This document shows, in pieces, positions 24,923 to 37,257 of a stretch of DNA of 64,000 nt. Each line of letters starts with the position of its first letter. Position 1 is the first letter of the stretch. Under the pieces are notes generated by a model. That model saw nothing but the letters and a program-made list of their open reading frames with translations, was not told the origin of the DNA and did no database searches. This stretch comes from Enoplosus armatus (lineage: Eukaryota; Chordata; Actinopteri; Centrarchiformes; Enoplosidae). The translations under genes and the position numbers were made by a program. Location of the stretch: contig NW_027261182.1 in the NCBI RefSeq assembly GCF_043641665.1, positions 135,001 through 199,000 of the forward strand, given 5' to 3'.

Positions 24923-24978
24923 CCCCGGTTGGTGACGATGGCTTTCTTCAGGTGAATGTAGCCGGCGGGGAAAACTCC
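24923..24978 (-). CDS. dock3: dock3 coding exon 4 (end of SH3 domain)
   Basis: This 56-nt exon is bounded by acceptor tctctccag|GGAGTT and donor CGGGG|GTAAGA. In phase 0 it encodes GVFPAGYIHLKKAIVTNR plus two bases of a Gly codon, about residues 55-73. FPAGYIHL is the DOCK form of the FPxxYV motif that ends an SH3 fold (human DOCK3: GIFPANYIHLKKAIVSNRG). With exons 2 and 3 it completes the ELMO-binding SH3 domain. The run of G at the donor gives more than one possible GT register, but only the chosen one joins exon 5 in frame. Confidence 0.95.
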
Positions 24979-25067
24979 CTGGAGAGACAGAGACAGAAAA
25001 AACAGACAATTAAAACCAGGATAAAAACCATCCTTTCTATAGATATACTAATAAAGAGACACTGCAC

Positions 25068-25215
25068 CTTCACCCTCAGGGGACATGAACGCCCGAACAA
25101 GATTTCATGGCAATCCATCTTATATTTGTCAAGATATTTCAGTGACGACTAACCGACCGAACGACCTGTCGACCTTCACCACCCATAGAGCCATGCCACT
25201 AGAGGGGCTGAAAGG
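25068..25215 (+). repeat. remnant of a common fish dispersed repeat
   Basis: The phrases atttcatggcaatccatctt, agatatttcagtgacgac and agagccatgccactagag occur in an order I recognise from high-copy dispersed repeats in fish genomes. The class of element is not clear and no coding sequence is seen. Confidence 0.4.
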
Positions 25216-26384
25216 GTTAGCTTATTTTGTGAATATTTAATTTAATGTAGAGTACCCTCCACTACTCCCCAACCTGCAACACAGACAGACAGAACAAGCT
25301 GGATACATGTGGAGTGAAGACTACCTGCCCCGTACAGCGCTGCTACAAAACATGCACTGTGTCTCTGAGGTGCGCTGTTCAATAATTCATGTGAGGTGCT
25401 GTGAAGGTTATAATGGAAGCTGCTAGCATGCTACGCAGGCCGCTTCATTTGTTTTAATATAAACACTCAGACTGCAGATACAGCAGATATACAGAAATGC
25501 ATTTTCTTGTCTTTTCTGTTGTTCAGTTTCTAAATGTACGTTCTTGGAAACCAGGGATTTAAAGTGACATTATGCAGTATGACTTTTTATATTCCCTCAA
25601 ACTGCATTTATCTTGATCTCCTGAACATTTGTCCGTCTTAGATGCGTCATTTCTCAATTTATAATGAAGAATCTTTGGTTTCATGTTTGTACAAACATTC
25701 TGCACAGCTTCACAGAGATGCTGGTGCTCATCAACTTGCTCAGCTATGCTACTTTCAAATGACTTTATTTTTTATTTCCCCTTTAATGTTGCAGAACAAC
25801 AGATGTTTTCTCCCCAGGTCTCTGACAAGTCCATCAGTGCCTCTGCAGCATGTGTGGCCCCTGATGCGAGGACCCACTGAGACCCAGTGCAGCTTTGTGG
25901 CCGCCTTTACATCACCTTGTCTTTCGATGTGAAATGAAACGGTTTTCTCAGGAAGTCATCCCACTTTATCTCTACACACTGTATTATACCTCAGATGTGG
26001 AAGTAATGAGGTATTTTGTGTTATAAAATCTTTGTACCTCAAGTGACATCTTTCCTCAAGGACCTATTTTATGGAAAATGTGTGAGTGTAGAAGTAACAA
26101 AGTGTAGCTGGTGCTGCAGCAGTACTGAGGGAAACCTGCAGGGATTTCATTCATATTCCACTCCATGTTTCAGAGAGGAGAAGAAGAGCAGAGGCAGAGA
26201 GGAGGGAATCTATTTTAGGATTGGACGTCTGTGTGTTGTTTGTGTGTGTTTGTTCATGTATGAAAACATCCTTATGTACACTACTGTACGTGTGTGTGTG
26301 TTTGTGTTAGAATCCTATTTATGTGTTCCCTCAGTCGTCAGCTAGCCTGCATGCCAATATAGCCAGTATTAGCTTAGGTGCCAG

Positions 26385-26386
<2 letters not shown>

Positions 26387-26424
<38 letters not shown>
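26387..26424 (+). repeat. (TG)n microsatellite, 38 bp
   Basis: Uninterrupted array in intron 3. Confidence 0.96.
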
Positions 26425-26426
<2 letters not shown>

Positions 26427-26974
26427 GATGTATGTCCTATCTGTGCTCTGAAAGCTCAGCCTCTGGCAGCAGTTAGAAAAGACTCCTGTGCCATCGTGCA
26501 TAATAACCCTGCTGTCTTTCAGGCAACATTTCAGCTGCTCCTCCTGCCGACAGAGATGTATTCTGCGGCGCTCGTCAAAAGACCTTTTAGGGTCAAACAT
26601 CCCATAATAAAACACAGGGGAGCACCTTCCTCTGTTATTCAGTGTGAATGTACTTTAGGAGGAGACAAAGAGGGCGCCGGAGAGGGAGGGAGTCGGAGAG
26701 AGACCTATAAAGACAGGAAGGAATGAGGACAATAGTGCTAAGGAGAAATAGAGTAGCTGTGGTTAGCCATGCATTTGACAGGAGGGGTTCAGGTGGCGGC
26801 CCTGCCTCCAGAGAGCTGCCTCATTTATCTGTCTGCCCAGAGCCATGAACACACTCGGTTTGGTCAGAAAAACAACCTCTTCGTACTCACAACTCTGCTC
26901 CATTGCTGCATCTTTACAACTCTGTTCTGGTTCTGTACTTTTCTTTAGCTTTTGTTGACACTAGAGAAGAAACA

Positions 26975-27185
26975 TGAATATAACTGAGCACGTTTACTCA
27001 GGTACTGTACTTAAGTTGAATTTGGGGTACTTGTACTTTACGCCTGTACTTATATATTATATATGTATATTTCAGAGGGAAATATTGTTCTTTTTACTGC
27101 ACCACATGTTTTGCAGCTGCTTACTGGTTACTTTGCATCAGTTAATAAACAGGACTGAGAGTCTGCAGCCATGCTAGCAGCTCTT
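26975..27185 (+). repeat. remnant of a GTACTTAAGT-type fish dispersed repeat
   Basis: The segment has actcaggtactgtacttaag, ggtacttgtactttac and ttcagagggaaatattgt in an order typical of an abundant fish repeat of uncertain class. It is noncoding and degenerate. Confidence 0.45.
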
Positions 27186-27853
27186 TGAGTCTGTCACTAG
27201 TTTTGCAGATATTTAGTCATAAACAAATAACCCCAAGTATTGGACATGTTGATTATTTTCCTCCACATTGGTCTAACTATGACGGCAACTTGTTGGTTAC
27301 TTATTTCATGGTGTGTTATTAGGAATGAGAGAAAACATCAGACTGAAATACAATAAATAAATAAATAACTGCATGTGAAGTTGGACTCAGAATCTGGTCA
27401 AATGTGCTTTTTAGACTACATTTGGAGAACGCAGACCATCGCCACTGTGAAGACCGGACTTTTATCGTCTGTATCAAGGCTGACACACTCCACAACTATC
27501 TGTTAGCTGTCTCACCTTTTCACAGCCACCCAACTGAAGCCCCTGGATGATGCCAAGCGTGGTAGAAACTTGACAACAACTACGTCCTGTAGCACCAAAC
27601 AATCGGCTGTCTATGCTGCAGTGGAAACAAACACTACCACATGATTCTGGGCCTGGCTGTCCAAAGTCTGGATCCACCAGTTTGGACACTAAACACAGTT
27701 CACGGTCACATGAACTGGAAGTCCTTGTCTGAGGATCTCGGCAGGCAAACTCAGTCTCTTCCTCTATCTTGTGGCCTTTTCTTGACTGACGGCATTTGTT
27801 GTAATAGTTTTATTTGGTTTTAGCTCATAAAATAGAACAGTGTTGCTATGATG

Positions 27854-27854
<1 letters not shown>

Positions 27855-27915
<61 letters not shown>
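27855..27915 (+). repeat. (AC)n microsatellite, 61 bp
   Basis: Uninterrupted array, paired 109 bp later with an inverted (GT)n array. Confidence 0.97.
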
Positions 27916-27923
<8 letters not shown>

Positions 27924-28024
27924 CTTGTTCCTGTCTGCCTGGTTAGCTGTGACAATGGATGGTTGTTAACAGGTCAGTGCATTCAGAACACCTCAGGCTC
28001 CTCTCTGATGCAACCTGGCTCAAA

Positions 28025-28051
28025 GTGTGTGTGTGTGTGTGTGTGTGTGTG

Positions 28052-28095
<44 letters not shown>
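28025..28095 (+). repeat. (GT)n microsatellite, 71 bp with one break
   Basis: GT array with one gagag interruption near 28051-28055; it is complementary to the (AC)n array just upstream. Confidence 0.97.
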
Positions 28096-28099
<4 letters not shown>

Positions 28100-31000
28100 A
28101 TGGGCAGGAGGTCATCACAGTGTTGCCTTCTTCCTAATTTAGCTGTTGGTGTTGAAGCACTGGCTCACTTAAAAGGTCACCGTGTTACAGAAAAAGAGAG
28201 AAAAGACGGAGACAAGAAGAGATAAAAATAAAGGAAGGTATAGACCGACAGCGACAGACAAAGACACGAAAGCATAAGAAAGGATACAGACGCACAAGGA
28301 TGAGTGAACAGGAGAGGAACAAGGCTGCAGTAAACATGTCATCCGCCCACAAATAACACAGTCTCCCTCCGGACCAGTCAGCTGCAAACGCCGTCCGCCA
28401 CCTCGCCGTGACCTGCGGTTTAAGTGCCAATCATTGTGAGATATGAAGTATCTCAACAAACAGTCAGAGAAGAAGAAGGAAACAGAAACAGAGAAATATA
28501 CAGCAGAACATCAGAAACAGAAAAAGGAAGACTGCGGCCGAGAGAAGATTATAATACAGAGACGCATAATTACCGTCCTCCCTTTTCTTTCTCCTCTACA
28601 ACTCCTAACAGATGTTTACGCTTTCAGAGGCACATAACCAGCCAATTGTTGGTTTCCCCCAATTGTCCAGGAGACAAATCCAAGCAAATGCAAATAATGG
28701 CTTATTATCCACCTAAATACCCGAAGCACCGCTGAGTCTGATAGGCTCTATTGTCCATATGTGTGTGTGATTGTGTGTAAATGTGCATCTGTTCATGCAA
28801 ACAATATTGGCTTATACTCACATTTACACACTAATATACTGTATCATGCAATGTCCAACGGTGTACAGGCAAAGCTTAAGGCTCTCATTTCCAGGATTTC
28901 CAGGACTCGGGCGTTCTCCGTGAAAAAAACGAAGCCTGGCTGACAGCAGGTGCCTCCACCTCAATGATCTTTTAAATCTCCTGAATATAATATAAAATGG
29001 GACGTGAAAAAGGTTTAAGGTGTTGATACAGAGATCAGCGGGGACTGATGCTTTATATTCAGCTGTTTCTCCGTCTTCTTGACTCCAGATAAGGTCAATT
29101 ACAGCAGAGCGCACAGACAAGTCGGCCATGTTGAAGTTAGAGGGACAAGAAGCAGGTTACAGTCCCGTCCCTGATCTTTAATGTGGGTGTTCCTTTTCAC
29201 CGCCGCCGTAAATTATTCAAGACCTCGCCATCGACAACACTGAGCCCATCTGTCTTGATGGAGACTCCTCCTTCTGTCCAGCCTCCACCGTCTCTGCTCA
29301 CAACACGGCTGAATAAAAGCACCGTCAGTGTGTTTAAATGCTTTGTTTTAATCTTCATAAAAGTCCACTGAAAGTGAAAATCAACCGCACCAAGTTAAAT
29401 GAAACAATACGTATATATACAGTATATTTATATTTTTATTTCTTCTTCTTCATCACATTTCGACCTGATGTCTTTATGAGGAGTTGCTGCTTCTCTCCTG
29501 CAGAGCGAGCACCCTTTTCTTAATGTCTCATTTATCCTCATCAGGGTAACAAATCTCTCAAAAAGCATGAAACCACAATAATTCATACATTCTCCATAAA
29601 TATCAGATGAAACGGTTTTAATGGTTCTAATAAGAAGAGCAACTTCTTAACTGGAGGTGACCCACAGCAGGGAAACTCTGGGACGCCTCAGGCCTTTAAA
29701 TACGTCGTGAATTCACAAAAAACTAAAAATCAATATGAGACAGATTCTTACAGACAAACTGTCGTCACAGTCGTCACAGATCATCATATCAGCTGATGTT
29801 TGCTTTCAGTGAAACAGAAATATTTGCCTTCGTTTCTCCACTCTCACTCTCCCACTTCTATCTTTGCTAGACTATTAAATAATGAATGGTCTTTGTAACC
29901 TCACTGCTGTTGGAACAGTGATTATTTGCGTATTATTATGACTTGAAAGATGGAATTTATCCACCACTTGTTGCCAAAGAGCTGCTGGAGGTAAAGGTAT
30001 TTTAGGGCCGGATCATTCGTGCAGGTCGAGGGAGGCAGATGTGAGTTAAATGCTTTACCGATTAATGCGAGAAAGGACATCGTGAGAGACACTAAGTGGA
30101 GTTAGAATCCAGAGGCAGCTCAGAGGTCAGGCCGGTGGGAAAACAGCACGAGACGTCGGCCACAAAGACGCTAACTGGTTATGTTCTAATGGACCTACAC
30201 TGAGGTGGACCCTCGCTGATGTCCTGAAAGTGTCAAAGTGTTCTGAGAGGACACTTACGGGATGAGTGGGAGTCTTAGCTAAACATCTGGAGATTAACTG
30301 TAGAACAGACAGTCAAGTCGACCAAATCACTTCACTGAAATGTGGCTTTCACCAAGCAGCTGAGCCTCCACAAGATTATCTGTCCACAGAAAGATGGTTT
30401 CAGTTCCAGGACAGGGGCGGATCTCACGCACACGCTGCCTTAATTTGACACGGCGATTTCAGTAAACCAGCAGAGCTGAAACCACTCAAATATTCCAGAT
30501 TAGTCAAGAGTACGTCCACTCACGGTGTCAACGTCCGATCCTGCGTCGGACAGGTAGAACTGGGTTTAAGAGCACACGGCGCTAGAAATGTCTCTACATA
30601 CAGGAAGGTGGGAGTATAATCCTGAGAGAGGGAGGGAGACCTGAGCTATTCCAAACACTCAGTTCAGCTGCAGGGCATCGGCCGTGAGAGGAACACAAAG
30701 GTACAGCACAACATGAAGCGAGAGCGAGTCCTGGCTGATCCCTGCTCATAAAGACAGTGGGCGGGGACCACTTAGTCGTGGTAGAGGCCACGCCATATTA
30801 AAAAAACACTTCAAATATCGCCGCATTGGGTTTAAAGCACTTATCAAAGTCAGTACGGCTCAAACACCGCGCAGAAGTTCAAAAGTCGAAGTTGAAAACA
30901 TTAACAGATCGTGCTTAATGTGTTTCAGCTCATTTAGCGTCTCATCTCAACACGACCTCCGGCCTCAGTGGGTGAGACAGATCTCACAGAGGAAACGCTG

Positions 31001-31569
31001 TTACATGACTGAAATCCCACTCGGAGTTCTCTCCTCCTTTTTATGATCAACCTGTTTTCCTCGCGTGTCATAAAGGTCAGAGGTCATCGCGGCCTCCTGC
31101 TCCTTCGCCACGTCGTACGTTCTCTGGTCTCCTGCACCTGATTACTGTCTCATCACACCTGCTGATGAGCTGCTGATAAAGTGTTCCAGTCGCTTCGGTC
31201 ACGAGCTGGAAGCAGAAGAAGCTGCAGCTTCTCGTTGACGTTGCTCTCTACTCTCCTGGAGGACTTCATCCTCTGACCCCCCCCCTCCAGTCTACCCCCT
31301 GCTCTCTTCTTCCTTTGCGCTCTGTTCGTCGTCCTTGTTGCGAGCTGGAAACAGGACTGTGATACGGCATCATAACGAGTCTGGTCTATAACTCCACGCA
31401 GTGGTTCCCACTCGGCCGGGACGAAAAAATAACAACTTCCTTTGTTTGATTCTTCAACAATGAGCGTCTTTCTGAATAGTCTCTGACGTTTCCACGGCAA
31501 CCAGATTGTTCATAAAGGCAAGAAGGCCATAAAAATAACAATGTCAGCAAATACTGCTCTCCTTTTTAG

Positions 31570-32959
31570 CCCCTCTCCTCCCTCCTCCTTCTCTCCCTCC
31601 TCCCTCCTTCTCTCTCTCCCTCCTCCTTCTCTCCCTCCTCCCTCCTTCTCTCTCTCCCTCCTCCTTCTCTCCCTCCTCCCTCCTTCTCTCTCTCTCTCTC
31701 CCTCCCTCCTCCTTCTCTCCCTCCTCCCTCCCTCCTTCTCTCTCTCCCCCTCCCTCCCTCCTTCTCTCTCTCCCTCCCTCCTCCTCTCTCTCTCTCTCTC
31801 TCTCTCCCTCCCTCCTTCTCTCTCTCTCTCCCCTCCCTCCCTCCTTCTCTCCCTCCTCCCTCCCTCCTCCTTCTCTCCCTCCTCCCTCCTCCTTCTCTCC
31901 CTCCTTCTCTCTCTCCCTCCTCCCTCCCTCCTTCTCTCTCTCCTCCCTCCTTCTCTCCCTCTCTCTCCCTCCCTCCTTCTCTCTCTCCCTCCTCCCTCCT
32001 TCTCTCCCTCTCTCTCCCTCCCTCCTTCTCTCTCTCTCTCTCCCTCCCTCCTTCTCTCTCTCTCCCCTCTCTCTCTCAGTCTCTCTCTCTCCCTCCCTCC
32101 TCCCTCTCTCTCCCTCCCTCCTTCTCTCTCTCTCCCTCCCTCCTTCTCTCTCTCTCTCTCCCTCCCTCCTTCTCTCTCTCTCCCCTCTCTCTCTCAGTCT
32201 CTCTCTCTCCCTCCCTCCTCCCTCTCTCTCCCTCCTTCCTTCTCTCTCTCTCCCTCCCTCCTTCTCTCTCTCTCCCCTCTCTCTCTCAGTCTCTCTCTCT
32301 CCCCTCCCTCCCTCCTTCTGTCTCTCCCTCCCTCCTCCCTCTCTCTCCCTCCCTCCTCCCTCTCTCCTTCTCTCTCTCCCTCTCTCTCCCTCCTTCCTTC
32401 TCTCTCTCCCTCCTCCCTCCCTCCTTCTCTCCCTCCTCCCTCCCTCCTTCTCTCTCTCTCCCTCCCTCCTTCTCTCTCTCTCCCCTCTCTCTCTCAGTCT
32501 CTCTCTCTCCCTCCCTCCCTCCTTCTGTCTCTCCCTCCCTCCTCCCTCTCTCTCTCCCTCCTTCCTTCTCTCTCTCTCCCTCCCTCCTTCTCTCTCTCTC
32601 CCCTCTCTCTCTCAGTCTCTCTCTCTCCCCTCCCTCCCTCCTTCTGTCTCTCCCTCCCTCCTCCCTCTCTCTCCCTCCCTCCTCCCTCTCTCCTTCTCTC
32701 TCTCCCTCTCTCTCCCTCCTTCCTTCTCTCTCTCCCTCCTCCCTCCCTCCTTCTCTCTCTCTCCCTCCCTCCTTCTCTCTCTCTCCCTCCCTCCTTCTCC
32801 CTCTCTCTCCCTCCTTCTCTCTCTCTCTCCCTCCCTCCTTCTCTCTCTCAGTCTCTCTCTCTCCCCCTCCTTCTCTCTCTCTCTCTCTCTCTCCTCTCTC
32901 TCTCAGTCTCTCTCTCTCCCTCCCTCCTTCTCTCTCTCTCCCCCCCCCCCCCCCCCCTT
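31570..32959 (+). repeat. 1.39-kb polypyrimidine (CT/CCT) tract
   Basis: Of 1390 plus-strand bases I count only 17 purines: seven AG pairs inside ctctcagtctct and three single G in cttctgtctc. It is built from CTCTCT, CCCTCC and CCTTCT blocks with higher-order repeats marked by the ctctcagtctct block, and ends in a run of 19 C/T bases, mostly C. The dock3 RNA strand is almost pure purine here. The 474-codon Ser/Leu/Pro-only open frame across it is a composition artefact. Confidence 0.97.
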
Positions 32960-35684
32960 ATATAAGTCTGTTTTCACGTCGCAGGCCGACCTGCTAAATG
33001 TCATATTGCCACTCCTGGCTGATATTTTTGGAAGACTGTTCACATCTCGTCAGACTTCGTAGTTATGTGAACCGACATGTCCAAAAGACGCTCATGCTCT
33101 GTGTAACAATGAACAGAAACATCAGTTTTGTACCTGCATCTTTCCTGCTGCTTTTCAACACATTTTGTTTACAGTTTGAGCCTTTGAGTTCTGACTGAAA
33201 TGTCTCCCTAAATAACAGTCAGGATTCAACGTGTTATCCTCCATGTCCATGTTGGCTCAGCTGAGTAGTTACCATGCACTGACGGTGATCGGCTTATTAG
33301 AAAACATCACTCCAAAGTGACACTTGTCATGACTCGTGTTAGCTAGCCAGCATGCTAGCTGTCAGGGATTGTCTCTGGTGTTCTTATCACCGTATCGGCC
33401 CCAGAATAAAACATTTACTTGTTCACAACATCAGAGTACCTGTTTAACACCAGCTCCTACAGAGGGAGTTGTATTATGGGTTGTTTGCACAGTCTTTTCA
33501 AGATACTCTCAAGTAAAATTTATGACGAGTGGAAACGAGTCATGAAGTCTGCTGCAGAAACAGACTGTCGACTGAATCATCTGTCAAGCAACCAAGAAAC
33601 ACCGCTGTGCAAGACAGTCTGAAGAATCCTCACTGGAACTAATAATTATGACTTCTTCCAAGAGCCTGACAGGAGTGAGTGAGTATGTGACATAAATGTG
33701 GGATTTACGTTATTTAATGGGATAATTGAATGGTTCACTTTTATGAGAGAAAAGGCTTGAGGACTCTCGTGTCCTCGGACAGTACCCCAACAGAACTAGT
33801 GTGAAATCGTGTCTTCTTCAGGGTCTTAAATTCAGGCCAATACGGTAGTTAAGAGAACAACCTGCTGAATGTGAGCATCATTCCAGTTTTCAGTTTCAGT
33901 TCTTATGCTCATAACTTCTTGTGTTTTGTGGTTGTTTAATTGTTGCCTTATTATTGGGTCAGATTAGGTTCTCGCTGTCTCTGCAGTAACTTGGTGTCAA
34001 AGCGTTGTTTTATACACCGCAGCGTCCTCGTGTCTTAAATGTCCACATAGATGTCAACAGTTTACAGACTTCTACTTCTTCATCATCCATTCAGTCTGAG
34101 TTTGAGTAGATCCTCGGTCCCTTTCTCAATTACAAACAGCACACACAACACACACTCGGACACACACTTACTGGCGGCTCACAGACACAGCAGTCTAAAC
34201 CATCATGTTTGTATTGTGCCAGGTGTAATCTCCACGCATTGTGTCCTGCAGAGAGAAGCCTTTTATGGCCGCTGTTTGTGGCAGCGCTGAGGAGCTCGAC
34301 ATCCCAGAGTGATAAAACCCTCCGAAAAGCAAACAGGCGGACACCAATACACGCTCAAATATATTTCCTTTCTGTCGCTCTCTTCATCTAGTTTTCCTTT
34401 CACTCATTAGCTTTCAGATGTCCAACCTGTGATACAGGAGGACAACTTTGACCCTGATGCTAACATAGCAAATGAAGTGAAGGCAAAGACCACAACACAC
34501 ACACACACACACACACCTGTAGCTAGAGAGAGTGAACTAGAGACAGGGAGGACGTCCACACTGACAGCGCATGTCAGAGAGCTTTGTTTCAGTTGTATCT
34601 GACATATTTAACAAGCTGCGTTTCATCCACGCTGGGTCTGAAAAGACATCCAAGCCAAACTTTCCATTTCCCCACACTGAACATCACTTTTTCTTTCTAT
34701 AAAACACTGTAACTTCAGAACAATTGTAGATGAGTGCGTACTGTTCACCTGTAAAAAGGGTAAAATAACTCATGCATTAGAGGCTATGGCTAATATAAAG
34801 TTACTGTTTTTGCTCATTTCAGTTGATCTTTTAGCCTCTACCTTTATATTGATCACAGCTGGTGATTGACGGCACGTAAGCGATTATATTCAAATATATT
34901 CTCATCTCACACAAACTTTAAACAAGTAAACAAAAACAAGTGCAAAACCTGTGAAAAAGTTCTCATTTTTAGGCTTCCTGCAGATAAATGGACGATATCT
35001 TATTTCAAAACTGACTGAAACTTTACTGTCTGTCTTGAAAGCCGAGAATATGAGCAGCTGAGACCATAACTCAAACATCTTGAAAACATTTAAACCATAT
35101 TTGCATACTTTTTTATTGAAAATGTTCACGTGGCGTCCCTCTGTAATGTTTGTCAGCACATGCTGAGAAACCACGGAAGCTCTCAAGCTCATCGACGGAG
35201 GTTTCTGTGAATTAGATTCTGAATGATGTGACTTTATAAACGAGCAGCAGCGTTTATAAGAGCGTGCCAGACAGAGAACTGACAAAGACACCATGCAGTC
35301 TAAACATTTAAGATCATACTCAGTGTCTCAGTGTGACACATTCAGTCTAAAAACCTAAATCTTGGCCTATGTCTTAGTGCATGTGAGGCGTGCACAGTGT
35401 GAACAGCCGATGGTGACGTCACAGTTGGGTTTTTGCAGAAAGCTGATCCATGTTTAAATGGACTGATGACCGTGACTAATGCACAGCAAGCACAGTCCCA
35501 CAGGTCCACACATACATGAGTGTACATGTATGTGTGTATGTGTGTTCTTTGTTTCTGAATCTCTACCCTGATTGGTCTAATCTCTGCTGGAAGGTGATTG
35601 GACAGGCAGTCGCTTCCACTGAACTGAGCTAAGCACACACACATGCATGGATGTCACTGGGAAGGAAGGACTATGGTCACTTCT

Positions 35685-35689
<5 letters not shown>

Positions 35690-35739
<50 letters not shown>
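35690..35739 (+). repeat. (TG)n microsatellite, 50 bp
   Basis: Uninterrupted array, paired 104 bp later with an inverted (CA)n array. Confidence 0.97.
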
Positions 35740-35741
<2 letters not shown>

Positions 35742-35842
35742 TACACCAGTTGGCAGACAGGTGTGTGTTCACTTTGGCAGCGTAGATCAGCAGTCACCTC
35801 ACACACAAACAGGACGCCCTTCACTGGCCTGCTGTGGGAGGT

Positions 35843-35843
<1 letters not shown>

Positions 35844-35900
<57 letters not shown>
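35844..35900 (+). repeat. (CA)n microsatellite, 57 bp
   Basis: Uninterrupted array, complementary to the (TG)n array just upstream. Confidence 0.97.
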
Positions 35901-35902
<2 letters not shown>

Positions 35903-36395
35903 CAGATTGACAAACATTTCACTTTTAAATGTTTCTCTGATCTAAAAAGACGCTAAAGATTATAAACATGCAGAAAAAATATCTTAAACTTAAACCCCAA
36001 TTAACTCAATTAACTACTGTTTTCAACAAAACCACAACTAAATGTCTCTAAATGCCAACAGTGTGTCAGCACACACATGAAGTCACACACTTCACACACA
36101 GCGTCATCAGGGATTCTTCACTATCTGGGCAGCCAGCCCTGCTGCTGCTTTTATTCTAAAGAGAAACTCATGCATTATCTTTAAAGGTCAGGCGGAGGGA
36201 CACCAAACATCTCAGGAGACCTTTGCCAGCTGAACTTTACCAGTTTAGAGTGGAACTGATGAGAAATGTCAGTTAAGGCTCTTTACTTTCAAGCAGTGTT
36301 ATTCAGACATAAATTATATGTCAAAAAATGGACAATATGCCACAGATTACAATGAGTCCCACACACCAGAGTGCAGTGTGCAAAATATCACAACC

Positions 36396-36910
36396 AAGTC
36401 CTGGTGGCTGGAGGTCATAAACCCCGCCCCCTCCATGTTAGCGGATGGGACATGGGCCAAACTGAAAAATCAAAGTACGCGTCCAATACATTTTTCAGTC
36501 TGTAGTGGAGACGTGTCGTCCATCTTTATGTACAGTCTGCGGTGGAGACGCGTCGGCCATCTTTATATACAGTCTGTAGTGGAGACGCGTCGTCCATCTT
36601 TATATACAGTCTGTGGTGGAGACGTGTCGTCCATCTTTATATACAGTCTGTGGTGGAGACGCGTCGTCCATCTTTATATACAGTCTGTGGTGGAGACGTG
36701 TCGGCCATCTTTATATACAGTCTGTAGTGGAGATGCGTCGGCCATCTTTATATACAGTCTGTAGTGGAGACGCGTCGGCCATCTTTATATACAGTCTGTA
36801 GTGGAGACGCGTCGGCCATCTTTATATACAGTCTGTAGTGGAGACGTGTCGGCCATCTTTATATACAGTCTGTAGTGGAGACGCGTCGGCCATCTTTACA
36901 TACAGTCCGA
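36396..36910 (-). mobile_element. MITE-like element copy with expanded terminus
   Basis: Left of the array, plus-strand 36400-36445 is the reverse complement of the interior near 54318-54360 (aacatggagggggc, ttatgacct, cagccaccagg). So this is a second, minus-oriented copy of the same element. Its terminal repeat has become the 37-bp array, and the other terminus is missing or too diverged to place. The left boundary is approximate. Confidence 0.65.
36496..36902 (+). repeat. 37-bp satellite, exactly 11 units
   Basis: Unit starts are at 36496, 36533, 36570 and so on to 36866, with no length change. Each unit has cagtctg, gtggagacg, a cgcgt or cgtgt core, ccatctttat and ata. Units differ mainly by C/T at the CpG sites and by tcgt/tcgg. 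Because 37 is not a multiple of 3 and there is no stop codon, all three plus frames stay open; they are not genes. The unit matches the terminal repeat of the element at 54108-54430. Confidence 0.96.
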
Positions 36911-37207
36911 TGGAACAGCAACTCCTGGTTGATCCGAGCTGTGAGAAACGCTGCTCTCGCTGACTGTGAGCTGCCCTCTCTGTGGCCCTGATGGTCCTGG
37001 TAATCTGAATGCTGATGAAGCTCAGAGGGTGAAGTTCTCTATAGTGCTGCTGGATTAGAGACGAGTCAGAGCAGGAAGGCTTTTCCTGAGGGAGACATAG
37101 CGATTTGTTTCGACCAGCGAGCCTATTGTAGAGAAACCAGGTGATTAGGGTGGAACTAACAGGATTGGGCTGATGCCTCGCTGCTGGGAGAGAGAGGCCG
37201 AGGAAGA

Positions 37208-37212
<5 letters not shown>

Positions 37213-37256
<44 letters not shown>
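37213..37256 (+). repeat. (CA)n microsatellite, 44 bp
   Basis: Uninterrupted CA array in intron 3. Confidence 0.96.

Positions 37257-37257
<1 letters not shown>

Noticed and set aside
31541..32965. 474-codon plus-strand open frame of Ser, Leu and Pro
   Set aside because: A pure CT tract cannot encode stops, so the frame is forced by composition. No start context, domain or conserved residue is present.
36318..36801. Open frames repeating YTVCGGD and IFIYSL-like peptides
   Set aside because: Translation of the 37-bp satellite in three frames; it is derived from a mobile element and not a protein.
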